Assembly: GCA_030832695.1 (NCBI GenBank)
Contig: JAURIP010000066.1
Location: forward strand, 1-7,891
Length of the DNA stretch: 7,891 nucleotides
Reading direction: 5' to 3'
Source: Sediminibacterium sp.
GTDB lineage: Bacteria > Bacteroidota > Bacteroidia > Chitinophagales > Chitinophagaceae
Positions 7,849 to 7,891 of this stretch are shown here, piece by piece. The translations under genes and the position numbers were made by a program. The notes below the pieces were generated by a model, which worked only from the letters and a program-made list of their open reading frames with translations, ran no database searches and was not told where the DNA came from. How positions within the stretch are numbered: the first letter of the stretch is position 1; every line of letters begins with the position of its first letter.

Positions 7849-7879
7849 GTTTAAAAAATGAAAATTGGGTGTTTTTCAG

Positions 7880-7891
7880 TAATTTGCGCCC
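7880..7891 (+). promoter_or_regulatory. Possible divergent promoter at the window edge
   Basis: The + strand ends with TAATTTGCGCCC, which resembles Bacteroidota -7 regions (TAnnTTTG) but is one base short in the spacer. The only TTG just upstream (7865-7867) is too close to be a standard -33 element. If real, it would drive a rightward gene outside the window, divergent from kdnA. Weak evidence. Confidence 0.25.

Noticed and set aside
7858..7891. Possible start of a rightward gene at the ATG of 7858-7860 (MKIGCFSVIC...)
   Set aside because: Only 11 codons are visible, with no recognisable homology, and the stretch overlaps promoter-like sequence; it cannot be told from chance.

Overview
The window reads as chromosomal DNA from a member of the Bacteroidota, probably a Chitinophagaceae-like lineage. 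The pointers are AT-rich sequence, start codons without Shine-Dalgarno sequences, a TAnnTTTG-type promoter element, a DUF4369-like/TlpA thioredoxin lipoprotein of the kind this phylum carries in many copies, and a sigma-54 gene in a compact operon. The family-level placement is inferred from overall character, not from a database match.

Layout. Positions 1-1996 (+ strand) hold the 3' part of gatB (Asp/Glu-tRNA amidotransferase subunit B), cut by the window edge, and 25 bp later a secreted, lipid-anchored TlpA-type thiol-disulfide oxidoreductase. Positions 1997-2069 form a short convergent intergenic region with a near-perfect 13-bp-arm hairpin, probably a terminator serving both sides. Positions 2070-7818 (- strand) hold four tightly packed genes, read right to left: a KdnA-like sugar aminotransferase, rpoN (sigma-54), a small PAP2-like membrane protein, and a 12-TM RND/MMPL-type exporter. 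Gaps of 12, 13 and 15 bp indicate one operon. Positions 7819-7891 hold its likely promoter and perhaps a divergent promoter for a gene beyond the window.

How the genes fit together. Three of the four operon members point to the cell envelope. KdnA makes 8-amino-Kdo, a replacement for Kdo in the LPS inner core. The PAP2-like protein sits in a membrane-phosphatase fold family. The exporter belongs to a branch of the RND superfamily that often moves lipids or other hydrophobic molecules. Sigma-54 is embedded among them. Whether this is functional coupling or ordinary operon packing cannot be decided from the sequence.

I see no mobile element, CRISPR array, RNA gene, prophage or frankly novel system. 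The most useful leads are the specific kdnA identification, the degenerate PAP2-like active site, and the Asn in place of the usual Asp in the exporter's TM4.
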